Positions 48,580 through 58,140 of a stretch of 64,000 nt of DNA are shown in pieces. Made by a program: the position numbers and the translations under genes. Positions within the stretch are counted from its first letter, which is position 1. Every line of letters begins with the position of its first letter. This DNA comes from an uncultured Pelagibacteraceae bacterium (GTDB lineage Bacteria; Pseudomonadota; Alphaproteobacteria; Pelagibacterales; Pelagibacteraceae). The notes beneath the pieces were generated by a model. It ran no database searches and was not told the DNA's origin. It saw only the letters and a program-made list of their open reading frames with translations. The stretch spans positions 1 to 64,000 of the forward strand of contig CACBYV010000008.1 of assembly GCA_902543575.1 (NCBI GenBank). The letters run 5' to 3'.

Positions 48580-49038
48580 ATGATTTGTCCCTGTGATAAA
48601 AAAGGTGAAACTTCAGTTGTAGATTCTAGACCTACTGAAGATGGAACAGCTATAAGAAGAAGGAGGCTTTGTAGCTGTGGTCAAAGATTTACTACATTTG
48701 AAAGAGTTCAATTTCGTGAGCTAACAATTGTAAAAAAAAATGGAAGAAAATCTCCATTTGATAGAGATAAATTGTCTAAATCCATTTATGTAGCTCTAAA
48801 AAAAAGACCTCTTGATACTGAAACAGTAGAAAAATTTATTTCTAAAATTTCTCGATCATTAGAAGAATTTGGTCAAAGTGAAATTTCTTCGAACACAATA
48901 GGCACAATGGTAATGGACGGATTAAAAGAATTGGACCCAGTTGCTTATGTAAGATTTGCATCAGTATATAGAAATTTTAGAGAAGAAAAAGACTTCGTTC
49001 AATTTGTTGATAAAATCGATGTCTTTAAGAAAAGATAA
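48580..49038 (+). CDS. nrdR: Transcriptional repressor NrdR with altered zinc knuckles
   Basis: NrdR senses ATP/dATP and represses ribonucleotide reductase genes. The ATP-cone domain (about 47-137, [16 protein letters not shown] onward) and the RRRRLC...RFTTFERVQ region identify it, and the 152 residues are standard. The N-terminal zinc ribbon is unusual: the first knuckle reads MICPCDKK (CxC, usually CPxC) and the second RLCSCGQRF (CxC, usually CxxC). The gene lies between glyA and ribD as in many Alphaproteobacteria. Confidence 0.93.
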   Translation: MICPCDKKGETSVVDSRPTEDGTAIRRRRLCSCGQRFTTFERVQFRELTIVKKNGRKSPFDRDKLSKSIYVALKKRPLDTETVEKFISKISRSLEEFGQSEISSNTIGTMVMDGLKELDPVAYVRFASVYRNFREEKDFVQFVDKIDVFKKR

Positions 49039-50113
49039 ATCATCAGAAAAAAATAAAGCATTCATGAGATTGGCACTAGAACTTGCCAATCAAAATAAAG
49101 GGTTAACAGGATTAAATCCATCGGTTGGATGTGTAGTAACCCATAAAGATGAAATCATTTCTTACGGAAAGACAGATATTAATGGCAGACCTCATGCTGA
49201 AGTAGCTGCCTTAAAAAATAATAAAATAAATTTCAAAAATTCAAATATGTATGTAACATTAGAACCCTGTATTCATTATGGAAAAACACCACCTTGTACA
49301 AACATTATTATAAAAAAAAAGATTAAATTAGTTAATTATTCCATTGAAGATTTTGATAAACGAACAGCAAAAAAAACAAAAGGTGTTTTAAAAAAAAATA
49401 ATATTATGGCTAAAATTGGTTTAATTAAAAATGAGGCAAATCAATTTTATAAAGATTATAAATTTTCAAAATTTAATGATATTCCATACGTTACTGGAAA
49501 ATTAGCTGTTTCCAAGAATAATAAAATTTATTTATTTAAAAAAAAAATTACAAATGAACATTCTCATAAAGTGTCTCATTTATTAAGATATAGAAATCAA
49601 GCAATTTTAACATCTTATAAAACTATTAACTCTGACAATCCTAATTTAAATTGTAGAATTCAAGGTTTAGAAAAGTTTTCACCAGTAAAATTTATCATCG
49701 ATAAAGATTTAAAGACTAAAATAAATTCTAAAGTATTAAAACCTAGCTCAAATAAAACTTATATTTTTCATAATAAAAAAGATAAAAATATTATTAATAA
49801 ATTTAAGAATAAAAATGCAAAACTTATTTTTATGAAAATAGAAAATAATTGTTTTGATTTAAATACAATTTTAAAAAAAATATACGCATTAGGTTATGCA
49901 AATTTATTACTTGAGACGGGTCCAAATCTTTTAAAATCTTTTTTAAACAATAATTTAATAAATGATTTTTATTTATTCAAAGCTGATAATAAAATTAATT
50001 TAAAAAATTCAGTTTCACTGGATTCTTTTATTGATTTATTGTCTAAAAAATTTAAAAAAAGATCTCAAATTAATACTTTTTTAGATAAAGAAAAACTTTT
50101 TAGGTATCAGTAA
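49019..50113 (+). CDS. ribD: Riboflavin biosynthesis deaminase/reductase
   Basis: RibD deaminates and then reduces the pyrimidine intermediate of riboflavin synthesis. The N-terminal deaminase has [10 protein letters not shown] and [16 protein letters not shown], which give the zinc His and two Cys. The reductase half (about 145-364) is more diverged but has [23 protein letters not shown]. The ATG at 49019 (364 aa) was chosen over an in-frame TTG at 48956 within nrdR; it overlaps nrdR by 20 bases. ribE follows directly. Confidence 0.92.
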   Translation: MSLRKDKSSEKNKAFMRLALELANQNKGLTGLNPSVGCVVTHKDEIISYGKTDINGRPHAEVAALKNNKINFKNSNMYVTLEPCIHYGKTPPCTNIIIKKKIKLVNYSIEDFDKRTAKKTKGVLKKNNIMAKIGLIKNEANQFYKDYKFSKFNDIPYVTGKLAVSKNNKIYLFKKKITNEHSHKVSHLLRYRNQAILTSYKTINSDNPNLNCRIQGLEKFSPVKFIIDKDLKTKINSKVLKPSSNKTYIFHNKKDKNIINKFKNKNAKLIFMKIENNCFDLNTILKKIYALGYANLLLETGPNLLKSFLNNNLINDFYLFKADNKINLKNSVSLDSFIDLLSKKFKKRSQINTFLDKEKLFRYQ

Positions 50114-50707
50114 ATGTTTAATGGAATAATTTTTAATAAAGGTAAAATTACAAATATTACCAAAAGAGCTAAAGGAATAAATCTCTTTATCAAGTCAAAA
50201 TTAAAATTAACTAATAAGCAATTAGGAATATCTATTTCCTGTGATGGTGTCTGCCTAACATTAATATCATATAAAAAAGGTGTATCTGAATTTTATTTAT
50301 CAAATGAAACAATTAGAAAATCAAAATTTAAGAAATCTAATGTTGGTGATTATGTTAATTTAGAATTACCTTTAAAGTATGGACAAAATATTTCAGGTCA
50401 CATATGCCAAGGACATGTTGATACAGTAAGTAAAGTCACAAATTTAACAAATGTAGACAAATCTACAATTTACGAATTCAGTATTGATAAAAAATTTTAT
50501 AAATATTTAGTTGAGAAAGCTTCAATTTTGATAAATGGTGTGTCTTTAACTATAGCCAAGATAAAGAAGAATAAATTTGAAATTTGGGTTATTCCACATA
50601 CATTAAAACTTACAAATTTAGCAAATATTAAAAAAAATGATTTAGTTAATATTGAAATAGATATTTTATCTAAATATGTAAAAAAATTTATTAATGATAA
50701 AAAATAA
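50114..50707 (+). CDS. ribE: Riboflavin synthase, alpha chain
   Basis: It dismutates two 6,7-dimethyl-8-ribityllumazines to riboflavin. Two tandem lumazine-binding domains are visible: MFNGIIFNKGKI / ISCDGVCLTL / NLELPLKYGQNISGHICQGHVD, and a second with KASILINGVSLTIAKI. The 197 residues are standard. It overlaps ribB by 14 bases. Confidence 0.95.
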   Translation: MFNGIIFNKGKITNITKRAKGINLFIKSKLKLTNKQLGISISCDGVCLTLISYKKGVSEFYLSNETIRKSKFKKSNVGDYVNLELPLKYGQNISGHICQGHVDTVSKVTNLTNVDKSTIYEFSIDKKFYKYLVEKASILINGVSLTIAKIKKNKFEIWVIPHTLKLTNLANIKKNDLVNIEIDILSKYVKKFINDKK

Positions 50708-51797
50708 ATTTAGTCCAATAGAAAAGATTATTTCCATCTCCAAAAGAGGGGGGATGTATATTCTTGTTGACGATGAAAATCGAGAAAATGAGGGCGATTT
50801 AGTATTTAATGCCAGTGATGTTAATTCTAAAAAAATTAACTTCATGGCAAAAAATGGCAGAGGTTTAATTTGTCTAACACTAAATAAAAATCAAGCAAAT
50901 AAACTCGGACTAACATTTATGGCTCCTGTTAATCAATCAAGAAATCAAACAGCCTTTACCATTTCAATAGAGGCAAAGAAGGGAATAACAACAGGTATTT
51001 CAGCTAAAGACCGATCACGAACAATAAAAGTTGCTACTAAAAAAAATGTATTAAAAAAAGAAATAGTTTCTCCTGGTCACGTATTTCCAATTATTTCTCG
51101 AGAAGGGGGAGTTCTTGTTAGAGCTGGTCATACAGAAGCATCAGTCGATATAGCCAGACTTGGTAACAAAGTTCCAGCTGCTGTAATATGTGAGATTATG
51201 AATGAAGATGGTTCGATGGCAAAAGGCGATGACTTATTAAAATTTGCTAGTAAACATAAACTTCATATTGCAAAAATTGAAGACTTAATTTCATACAGAC
51301 TAAGAAAAGAAAATCTTATTAAATTAAAAAAAACATCTACAATTAATTTAAATAATCAAAAATTCAAAATTTATGTCTTTGAGAACTCAATTGATGGTTC
51401 TGAACATTTTGCATTAGTTAAGGGTAAAGTTAATAAAAGTAAATCACCAAGAGTTAGAGTTATTTCATCTAATGTAGTTCAAAATTATCTAATTAATCAA
51501 AAACTTCCTAACTCATTTGAAAAAACTTTAAAATATTTTAAAAAATTCAGCAATTGTGTTATGATTTTTATAAGAGATCCAAATTTAAAATCTGTTACTC
51601 AAACACTTAAAGAATTTAAAGATAAAAAGTCTAAAACGAAGGAAAAGGATCAATTAATAAAAAGTTATGGTATTGGAGCTCAAATAATTAAATCTTTAAA
51701 AATAAAAAAAATGATATTAGTTACTAGAACTCTAAAAAAGGTTGTTGGGTTGGATGGTTATGGTATCAAGATTATTAAACAAGAAATAATAAAATGA
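50694..51797 (+). CDS. ribB: 3,4-dihydroxy-2-butanone 4-phosphate synthase fused to a degenerate GTP cyclohydrolase II-like domain
   Basis: The N-terminal half (residues 1 to about 205) is DHBP synthase, with VDDENRENEGDLVFNASDV, GLICLTL, FTISIEAKKGITTGISAKDRS and the GHVFPI...RAGHTEASVD motif. The C-terminal half aligns in position with GTP cyclohydrolase II but lacks its zinc-binding cysteines and catalytic segment: where CxSG...RCDCG would stand it reads VRVISSNVVQNYL. Only the tail (KSYGIGAQIIKSLKIKKM) resembles RibA. This fits the RibBX-type variant of Proteobacteria. GTP cyclohydrolase II activity must come from another gene. Confidence 0.9.
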   Translation: MIKNKFSPIEKIISISKRGGMYILVDDENRENEGDLVFNASDVNSKKINFMAKNGRGLICLTLNKNQANKLGLTFMAPVNQSRNQTAFTISIEAKKGITTGISAKDRSRTIKVATKKNVLKKEIVSPGHVFPIISREGGVLVRAGHTEASVDIARLGNKVPAAVICEIMNEDGSMAKGDDLLKFASKHKLHIAKIEDLISYRLRKENLIKLKKTSTINLNNQKFKIYVFENSIDGSEHFALVKGKVNKSKSPRVRVISSNVVQNYLINQKLPNSFEKTLKYFKKFSNCVMIFIRDPNLKSVTQTLKEFKDKKSKTKEKDQLIKSYGIGAQIIKSLKIKKMILVTRTLKKVVGLDGYGIKIIKQEIIK

Positions 51798-52180
51798 AAA
51801 ATAAAGTATTGATTATACAAGCAAACTATTACAAAGATATCTCAGCTGCTCTTCTCAAAAGTGCTAAGAATGAATTAAAGAATTTTGCAAAGATCAATAT
51901 AGTCTCTGTACCGGGTGTATTTGAGATACCTGTAGTTATTTCCAAAAATTTAAAAAAATATGACGGTTTTGTAGCACTTGGATGTGTAATTAAAGGTCAA
52001 ACGCCTCATTTTGATTTTATATCTAAATCAACGACTGATGCAATTATGAATATATCTGTGGATTCAAAAAAACCCGTTGGCAATGGAATAATTACTTGTT
52101 TAAATAAAAAACAAGCTATAGTACGTGGCAAAAAAGGTAGAGAAGCAGCTAACGCAGTAAAATCAATATTATCTTTATAG
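51794..52180 (+). CDS. ribH: 6,7-dimethyl-8-ribityllumazine synthase
   Basis: It joins the RibD product with dihydroxybutanone phosphate to make lumazine. Visible are VPGVFEIPVVISK, GCVIKGQTPHFDFIS and PVGNGIITCLNKKQA. The 128 residues are short (usual 140-160) because the N-terminus is trimmed. It overlaps ribB by 4 bases and sits just before nusB, the usual ribH-nusB pair. Confidence 0.95.
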   Translation: MKNKVLIIQANYYKDISAALLKSAKNELKNFAKINIVSVPGVFEIPVVISKNLKKYDGFVALGCVIKGQTPHFDFISKSTTDAIMNISVDSKKPVGNGIITCLNKKQAIVRGKKGREAANAVKSILSL

Positions 52181-52181
52181 A

Positions 52182-52577
52182 ATGTCACTTCATTTTAGTA
52201 AAAAAAATAATCCAAGGGTTATTATAATACAGAAGCTTTACAGCAAATATTATAACAATGAAGTAGAATTAAATTTTCCAAAACATCGTTTCAAAAAATT
52301 TATAAAAGATGTAGTTAATGGCACAATTGAAAGAGATGATGTAATTCACGAAGAAATTACAAATCATTTAAATGATGATTTAAAAATATCAAACCTAGAT
52401 AAAGTTTTTCAAGTAATAATTAAAAGTGCAATTTTTGAATTAATGTATAAACCAAAAATATCTTCAAAAATTATTATTAAAGAATACCTTAATGCCTCTA
52501 ATTTCTTTATTAATTTATCACAAACAAAATATTTGAATGCTTTGCTTGATAAAATTTCAAAGAAATTAAGAAACTAA
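52182..52577 (+). CDS. nusB: Transcription antitermination factor NusB
   Basis: NusB with NusE (S10) supports rRNA antitermination. The 131-residue all-helical protein starts with an RVIIIQKLYSKYYNN helix and ends with KIIIKEYLNASNFF and SQTKYLNALLDKISK, the family's C-terminal region. Divergence is high, but the ribH-nusB-thiL order supports the call. It shares one base with the thiL start. Confidence 0.88.
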   Translation: MSLHFSKKNNPRVIIIQKLYSKYYNNEVELNFPKHRFKKFIKDVVNGTIERDDVIHEEITNHLNDDLKISNLDKVFQVIIKSAIFELMYKPKISSKIIIKEYLNASNFFINLSQTKYLNALLDKISKKLRN

Positions 52578-53536
52578 TGAATGAAGAATTTTTAATAAAT
52601 ACTTATTTAAAAAAATTAGCTACAAATAATCCATCTTCGCTTAATTTAAATGATGATGTTTTTTTTGATAAAACTAAAAAATTAGTTATTTCGGTTGATA
52701 CCTACAACGAGGGTATACACTTTTTAAATTTTAAAAAACCAGACCTTGTTATAAGAAAAATAATAAGATCATCTATATCAGACATTTATGCTAAAGGGGT
52801 AAAACCAAATTATTTCTTTTTAGCTGGTTCAGGTAACAAAAATCATTTTACAAAAAAAAATATGTCATTAATTAACAAATCCTTATCCAATGAACAAAAT
52901 AGATTTGATATAAAATTATCAGGCGGCGATACTACATCCTCAAAAAATCTAAGTTTTACAGTTATATCTTTAGGATATTCGAATAAAATTGTTTATAGAA
53001 ATAAAGCAAAAATTGGAGACGACATTTATTTAACTGGTAATATAGGTGATAGTTACATTGGTTTAAAAGCTTTAAAAAAGGAAATTAATTTAAACTCAAA
53101 TCAAAAAAAATATTTTATTGATAAATATTATTCACCCAATCTACCTATAAAGTTTAGTTTACATCTTTTTAAAATCGCAAACTGTTCTATGGACGTTTCA
53201 GATGGTTTGGTAATTGATCTGAATAAATTAATAAATAAACAAAAACTTGGTTATTTAATTGATATAGATAGGATCCCGATATCAAATCATTTAAAACAAT
53301 TAATTAAACACAAAAAACTGAAGGCATTAGACTATTTATTCAAAGGTGATGACTATCAAATTTTATTCACAGCTTCTAAGTCAAAGAGAAAATATATAAA
53401 AACTTTATCATCTAAAATGAATCAAAAAATTTCTATTATTGGGCAAATTAATACTAAATCAAAAAATTACTTATTAGATAATAGGAGAATTCCAATAAAA
53501 TACCTTAAATATCAAGGTTATTCTCATATATTCTAA
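52577..53536 (+). CDS. thiL: Thiamine-monophosphate kinase
   Basis: ThiL phosphorylates thiamine monophosphate to the diphosphate cofactor. The PurM-type fold has LNDDVFFDKTKKLVISVDTYNEGIHF, LSGGDTTSSKNLSFTV, ITGN-like YLTGNIGDSYIG, and SMDVSDGLVIDLNKL. The 319 residues are about normal. It closes the rib-nusB block. Confidence 0.94.
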   Translation: MNEEFLINTYLKKLATNNPSSLNLNDDVFFDKTKKLVISVDTYNEGIHFLNFKKPDLVIRKIIRSSISDIYAKGVKPNYFFLAGSGNKNHFTKKNMSLINKSLSNEQNRFDIKLSGGDTTSSKNLSFTVISLGYSNKIVYRNKAKIGDDIYLTGNIGDSYIGLKALKKEINLNSNQKKYFIDKYYSPNLPIKFSLHLFKIANCSMDVSDGLVIDLNKLINKQKLGYLIDIDRIPISNHLKQLIKHKKLKALDYLFKGDDYQILFTASKSKRKYIKTLSSKMNQKISIIGQINTKSKNYLLDNRRIPIKYLKYQGYSHIF

Positions 53537-53618
53537 GAAGTTAAATATTGCCTTTTATAATCTTTTTTGTAATGTCCGCATTTTAAAAAATAACTAAAAC
53601 ACTTATTTAAGGAATTAT
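53537..53618 (+). promoter_or_regulatory. hppA leader: possible promoter and ribosome site
   Basis: The 82-base gap contains a TATAAT at 53556-53561 with no convincing -35 in register. A TTGCCT at 53548-53553 is followed after 15 bases by TGTAAT (53569-53574) as an alternative. AAGGA at 53609-53613 stands 5 bases before the hppA ATG and is a good ribosome site. The gap separates the rib-nusB-thiL run from hppA. Confidence 0.4.
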
Positions 53619-55718
53619 ATGTCTGTTGATACCATCTTATTATACACAATTTTTGCTGGAATTTTATCCATTGTATATGGATTTATTACAGGATCTTCAA
53701 TTTTAAATGCAAGTGCAGGAAATGCAAAGATGCAAGAAATTGCTTCAGCTATTCAAATTGGAGCAAAAGCATATTTAAACAGACAATATAAAACAATTGC
53801 TATTGTCGGTGTTGTTGTTTTAGTTATTATTAGTTTTGCTTTTTCATTATTAGTAGGAATTGGATATTTAATAGGTGCAGCATTATCCGGTATAGCAGGT
53901 TATGTTGGTATGTTAGTTTCTGTTCAAGCTAATGTACGTACAGCTGAGGCATCAAGAAAAGGTTTATCTCAAGGCCTTTCAATAGCATTTAAATCTGGAG
54001 CAATCACAGGAATGTTGGTTGCTGGTTTAGCATTATTAGCTATTGCAGTTTATTACTACATATTATTGTCAGCTGGTGTTGAGGAAAGAGAAATTGTAAA
54101 TGCATTAGTTGCTCTAGGTTTTGGTGCTTCTCTAATATCTATATTTGCAAGATTAGGTGGTGGAATTTTTACAAAAGGTGCTGATGTTGGTGCAGATTTA
54201 GTTGGAAAAGTTGAAGCAGGTATTCCAGAAGATGACCCTAGAAATCCAGCTGTTATTGCAGACAATGTAGGTGATAATGTGGGAGATTGCGCAGGTATGG
54301 CAGCAGATTTATTTGAAACATATGCTGTAACTATTGTTGCAACTATGGTTCTTTCATCAATTTTCTTTGTGTCAGATTTGAATATGATGGTTTACCCATT
54401 GAGTATTGGCGCGGCTTGTATTTTAACATCTATAGTAGGTACTTTTTTTGTAAAACTTGGACAATCAAAAAATATAATGAATGCTTTATATAAAGGTTTT
54501 GTTGCAACTGCTATATTATCTTTGATTATTTTATATCCCATAACAGACTATGTTATTGGATTAGACACTAACTATTCTGTTAACGGAGTTTCTTTTAATG
54601 GCATGAGTTTATATTATTGTGGAGTTATAGGTTTAATTATTACTGGATTGTTAATATGGATTACTGAATATTATACCGGTACAGATTATAGACCAGTTAA
54701 AAGTGTTGCAGAGTCATCAACGACAGGGCATGGTACTAATGTTATTCAGGGTTTAGCTATATCAATGGAAGCAACAGCAATTCCAGCAATAATAATTGTT
54801 GCAGGAATATTGTTAACTAATTCAATAGCTGGTCTATTTGGTATTGCCATTGCTGTAACTACTATGCTTGCATTGGCTGGTATGGTCGTAGCTTTAGACG
54901 CATATGGACCAGTAACAGATAATGCTGGCGGGATTGCCGAGATGTCAAATTTACCTAAAAATGTAAGAAAAACTACTGATGCATTAGATGCTGTTGGTAA
55001 TACAACTAAGGCAGTTACAAAAGGTTATGCAATAGGTTCAGCTGGATTAGGAGCATTAGTTTTGTTTGCTGCATATACCGAGGATATTAAACATTTTTCA
55101 AAAGAAGCAGGATCTAAATTGGAAGGTATCGTAGTTACTTTTGATTTATCAAATCCTTTTGTAGTAGTTGGTTTATTAATTGGAGGAATGTTACCATATC
55201 TTTTTGGATCTATGGGAATGCAAGCTGTTGGTAGAGCAGGTGGTGCTGTTGTAATTGAAGTTAGAAGGCAATTTAAAAAAATTCCGGGTATTATGAAACG
55301 TAAGGCTAAACCAGACTATGGTAAACTTGTAGATTTACTTACAAAAGCAGCTATTAAAGAAATGGTTATCCCATCATTATTGCCTGTTTTATCACCAATT
55401 GTTTTATATTTGATAATTCTGCCAATTGGAGGTCAAGTTGCAGCATTATCATCAGTTGGAGCAATGTTGCTGGGAGTAATTATTACTGGATTATTTGTTG
55501 CAGTTTCTATGACAGCAGGTGGTGGAGCTTGGGATAATGCAAAAAAATATATTGAGGACGGTAAATTCGGTGGAAAAGGATCTGAGGCACATAAAGCTGC
55601 AGTTACAGGCGATACCGTTGGAGATCCTTATAAAGACACAGCTGGTCCAGCAGTTAACCCGATGATAAAAATTACTAATATAGTAGCACTGTTACTTCTA
55701 GCTGTAATAGCTGGTTAA
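53619..55718 (+). CDS. hppA: Membrane-bound proton-translocating pyrophosphatase
   Basis: It couples pyrophosphate hydrolysis to H+ export and so conserves energy from biosynthetic PPi. The 699-residue protein has about 16 membrane segments. The substrate loops are clear: [42 protein letters not shown] and the C-terminal [13 protein letters not shown] with [14 protein letters not shown]. The segment [17 protein letters not shown] has Lys in the position that marks the K+-independent class. Energy-sparing use in oligotrophs is an inference. Confidence 0.97.
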   Translation: MSVDTILLYTIFAGILSIVYGFITGSSILNASAGNAKMQEIASAIQIGAKAYLNRQYKTIAIVGVVVLVIISFAFSLLVGIGYLIGAALSGIAGYVGMLVSVQANVRTAEASRKGLSQGLSIAFKSGAITGMLVAGLALLAIAVYYYILLSAGVEEREIVNALVALGFGASLISIFARLGGGIFTKGADVGADLVGKVEAGIPEDDPRNPAVIADNVGDNVGDCAGMAADLFETYAVTIVATMVLSSIFFVSDLNMMVYPLSIGAACILTSIVGTFFVKLGQSKNIMNALYKGFVATAILSLIILYPITDYVIGLDTNYSVNGVSFNGMSLYYCGVIGLIITGLLIWITEYYTGTDYRPVKSVAESSTTGHGTNVIQGLAISMEATAIPAIIIVAGILLTNSIAGLFGIAIAVTTMLALAGMVVALDAYGPVTDNAGGIAEMSNLPKNVRKTTDALDAVGNTTKAVTKGYAIGSAGLGALVLFAAYTEDIKHFSKEAGSKLEGIVVTFDLSNPFVVVGLLIGGMLPYLFGSMGMQAVGRAGGAVVIEVRRQFKKIPGIMKRKAKPDYGKLVDLLTKAAIKEMVIPSLLPVLSPIVLYLIILPIGGQVAALSSVGAMLLGVIITGLFVAVSMTAGGGAWDNAKKYIEDGKFGGKGSEAHKAAVTGDTVGDPYKDTAGPAVNPMIKITNIVALLLLAVIAG

Positions 55719-55724
55719 ATAATT

Positions 55725-56177
55725 TTATCTATTTCTCATAGGTGCATTAATTTTTTCTCTAAAAGAGGATAATACTCCTGAAAGTATTTTTTCCTTTTTT
55801 TTAAAATCTTTTGCAGTTACATTTTTTAAATATTTAATATCGTTCATATTATCAAGATTTAGCAAATTCTTATTTTTTAAAATACCTTTTTCATTCAATT
55901 CTACTATTAGAATATTATTTTTTTTTATTACTTGATTTCCTAGTTTAAAAAGAGATTGATTTGTTTTTAATCTTTCAATATAAAACCACTTATTAGGATT
56001 GAAATCACTTACGGTTGATGGTGGTCCAATTATATTAATTAGATCGTTTTTATTTGAAACGTTTATTTGGATTTCATTAAATTTCTCCTCTAGTAATTTC
56101 GCTCCATGATAATTAGTTACTTTATTACCTGAACAATTAACTGTAATAAAAAATATAAATAATAAAAAAATTTTCAT
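55725..56177 (-). CDS. bamE: Outer membrane assembly lipoprotein BamE (OmlA/SmpA family)
   Basis: This small lipoprotein of the beta-barrel assembly machine has a hydrophobic leader with a lipobox-like end (KIFLLFIFFITVNCSGN, Cys near residue 15). NKNDLINIIGPPSTVSDFNPNKWFYI is the SmpA/OmlA core. The ATG at 56177 gives 150 residues. The gene diverges from the cytochrome-chaperone gene, and the two start codons overlap in one CATG. The pairing with that gene is an alphaproteobacterial arrangement. Confidence 0.85.
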   Translation of the reverse strand: MKIFLLFIFFITVNCSGNKVTNYHGAKLLEEKFNEIQINVSNKNDLINIIGPPSTVSDFNPNKWFYIERLKTNQSLFKLGNQVIKKNNILIVELNEKGILKNKNLLNLDNMNDIKYLKNVTAKDFKKKEKILSGVLSSFREKINAPMRNR

Positions 56178-56640
56178 GAATGAAATATACATTAATATTT
56201 ACAATAATCTAATTAAACTAACCAGAAATAAAAATTTATATAACAGTAACAAACAGGATATTTTTTATGATCGTATGATTATTTTTTTCTTTCATTTAGG
56301 CTTTCTTCTAAAAAACTATAAAAACGATGGATCAAAAGATAATTTACAAAAATTTTTTGATTTCTGTATTCGTCAAATAGAATTGTCAATTAGGGAAATT
56401 GGTTACGGTGATGCAACAATTAATAAAAAAATGAAAGATTATGTTAATCTATTGTTTTCAATAATTGATAAAATTGATAAGTGGGAAACATTTGATGATG
56501 AACAAAAGATTAAAATTGTAAAAAATTATATTGATGATGCAAATAATTATAATAATTATGTCAAATATATTGATAAATATAGATCATTTCTAGCAAAAAA
56601 CTCTTTCAATAATCTCTCAAAAGAGATATTAAGCATCTAA
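56176..56640 (+). CDS. Ubiquinol-cytochrome c chaperone family protein
   Basis: Members of this CBP3-like family help assemble cytochrome b of the bc1 complex. The 154-residue helical protein shows [50 protein letters not shown], the latter being the best-conserved family segment (REiGvGD...KKMK). It starts one base inside the bamE start codon on the other strand. The next gene is rpmF, 7 bases downstream. Confidence 0.87.
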   Translation: MNEIYINIYNNLIKLTRNKNLYNSNKQDIFYDRMIIFFFHLGFLLKNYKNDGSKDNLQKFFDFCIRQIELSIREIGYGDATINKKMKDYVNLLFSIIDKIDKWETFDDEQKIKIVKNYIDDANNYNNYVKYIDKYRSFLAKNSFNNLSKEILSI

Positions 56641-56647
56641 ATTTATT

Positions 56648-56827
56648 ATGGCTGTACCAAAACGTAAAACAACAAAGTCAAGAGCAGGCAAAAGGAGATC
56701 TCATATAAAGATGAGCTCTAAGAATATTATAGAGGACAAAAAGTCAGGTGAGTATAGACTTTCTCATCACATGGATTTAAAAACAGGTTTTTATAAAGGC
56801 AGACAGGTCTTAGACCCTAAAGATTAA
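56648..56827 (+). CDS. rpmF: 50S ribosomal protein L32
   Basis: The 59-residue small ribosomal protein starts [19 protein letters not shown] and ends [20 protein letters not shown], the alphaproteobacterial L32 pattern without zinc cysteines. It stands directly before plsX, the rpmF-plsX linkage known widely in Proteobacteria. The ATG is 7 bases after the previous stop. Confidence 0.95.
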   Translation: MAVPKRKTTKSRAGKRRSHIKMSSKNIIEDKKSGEYRLSHHMDLKTGFYKGRQVLDPKD

Positions 56828-56837
56828 GAGTTTGATT

Positions 56838-57845
56838 ATGGAAAAGCCAATAAAAATTGCAGTCGATGCAATGGGTGGCGATAATTCTCCATCAAAAATA
56901 ATTAAAGGTATTAAAATACATTATCAAAAATCAAATAATACTTTCTATAATATTTTTGGTGATAAAAAAATTATTAAACCATTAATAAGTCAATCAAAAA
57001 TTCCAAACACTTGTTATGAAATAACTCATACAGAAAATTTTATAAAAGATACAGATAGCCCTTTATCTGCTGCAAAAAAAGGTAAAGATACAAGCATGTG
57101 GTTATCTATAGAAAGTCTAAAAAATCAAAATTCTGATGCAATAATTTCAGCAGGAAATACTGGTGCTTTATTTGTTATCGCAAAATTAAACCTAAAAATG
57201 ATTGAAAAAATTGATAAACCTGCTTTGTCAGCTTTATGGCCAAATAAAAATGGTATGAATATCGTTTTAGATTTAGGCGCAAATATAGAATGTAATGAAA
57301 AAAATTTAGTTGATTTTAGTTTAATGGGATCGGCTTTACACAAATCACTTTTTGAAAATGAAGATTCAAAGGTAGCCTTATTAAACATTGGATCAGAGGA
57401 ATTAAAAGGAAATAATATTATTAAGAACACTTATCAAATTCTTAACGAAAATAAAAATTCATTATATGAATTTAAAGGTTATATAGAGGGAAACCAGATA
57501 ATGGATGGGAATGTAAATGTTATTGTTACAGACGGTTTTACAGGTAACATAGCTCTAAAAACTGCAGAAGGAACAGCAAACTTTATAACATCAGAACTTA
57601 AGAATGCTTTAAATTCAACATTACTCGGAAAATTATCAGCAATCCTAAATATTAAAAATTTAAAGAAATTTAAAAATAAATTAGATCCTAGATTATATAA
57701 TGGTGCAATTTTGCTTGGTTTGGATAAACCAGTGATTAAAAGCCATGGTTCCACAGATGAAATAGGATTCGCAAATTCTTTAAGAGTTTGTGAAAAAATT
57801 ATAAAGAGCAACTTAATAGATAAAATTAAAAAAAATATTATTTAA
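56838..57845 (+). CDS. plsX: Phosphate acyltransferase PlsX
   Basis: PlsX converts acyl-ACP to acyl-phosphate, the donor used by PlsY (gene at 20990-21562). It begins with KIAVDAMGGDNSPSKIIKG and contains SAGNTGALFVIAKL, LDLGANIEC and VIVTDGFTGNIALKTAEG. The ATG at 56838 gives 335 residues; a TTG two codons upstream was rejected. fabH, which normally follows, is missing: ihfA begins 1 base later. Confidence 0.95.
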   Translation: MEKPIKIAVDAMGGDNSPSKIIKGIKIHYQKSNNTFYNIFGDKKIIKPLISQSKIPNTCYEITHTENFIKDTDSPLSAAKKGKDTSMWLSIESLKNQNSDAIISAGNTGALFVIAKLNLKMIEKIDKPALSALWPNKNGMNIVLDLGANIECNEKNLVDFSLMGSALHKSLFENEDSKVALLNIGSEELKGNNIIKNTYQILNENKNSLYEFKGYIEGNQIMDGNVNVIVTDGFTGNIALKTAEGTANFITSELKNALNSTLLGKLSAILNIKNLKKFKNKLDPRLYNGAILLGLDKPVIKSHGSTDEIGFANSLRVCEKIIKSNLIDKIKKNII

Positions 57846-57846
57846 A

Positions 57847-58140
57847 ATGAGAGTTAATTTAACAAAAAAAGAAATAATTAATTCACTGTATATGCAGCTT
57901 GGTTTTTCAAAGAAAATTTGCGAAAATTTATTAGAGGATTTTTTTTCTATTCTACTAAATGAACTTATTGAAAATAAAAAAGTTAAAATTGCTAATTTTG
58001 GGACATTTATTGTAAGATTTAAAAAAAAAAGAATAGGTAGAAATCCAAAAACGTTAGAAGAAAAAATTATTACTGAGAGAAATGTTGTATTATTTAAACC
58101 ATCTAACGATTTAAAAAAATATATCAATTCAAATGAATGA
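57847..58140 (+). CDS. ihfA: Integration host factor subunit alpha
   Basis: This DNA-bending protein of the HU/IHF family has 97 residues. It has the KKEIINSLYMQLGFSKKICENLLEDFFSILLNELIENKKVKIANFGTF arrangement of helices and first strands, then the DNA-inserting arm RIGRNPKTLEEKIITERNVVLFKPS with the conserved RNPKT. The plsX-ihfA-MerR context supports IHF alpha over HU. It overlaps the next gene by 8 bases. Confidence 0.9.
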   Translation: MRVNLTKKEIINSLYMQLGFSKKICENLLEDFFSILLNELIENKKVKIANFGTFIVRFKKKRIGRNPKTLEEKIITERNVVLFKPSNDLKKYINSNE

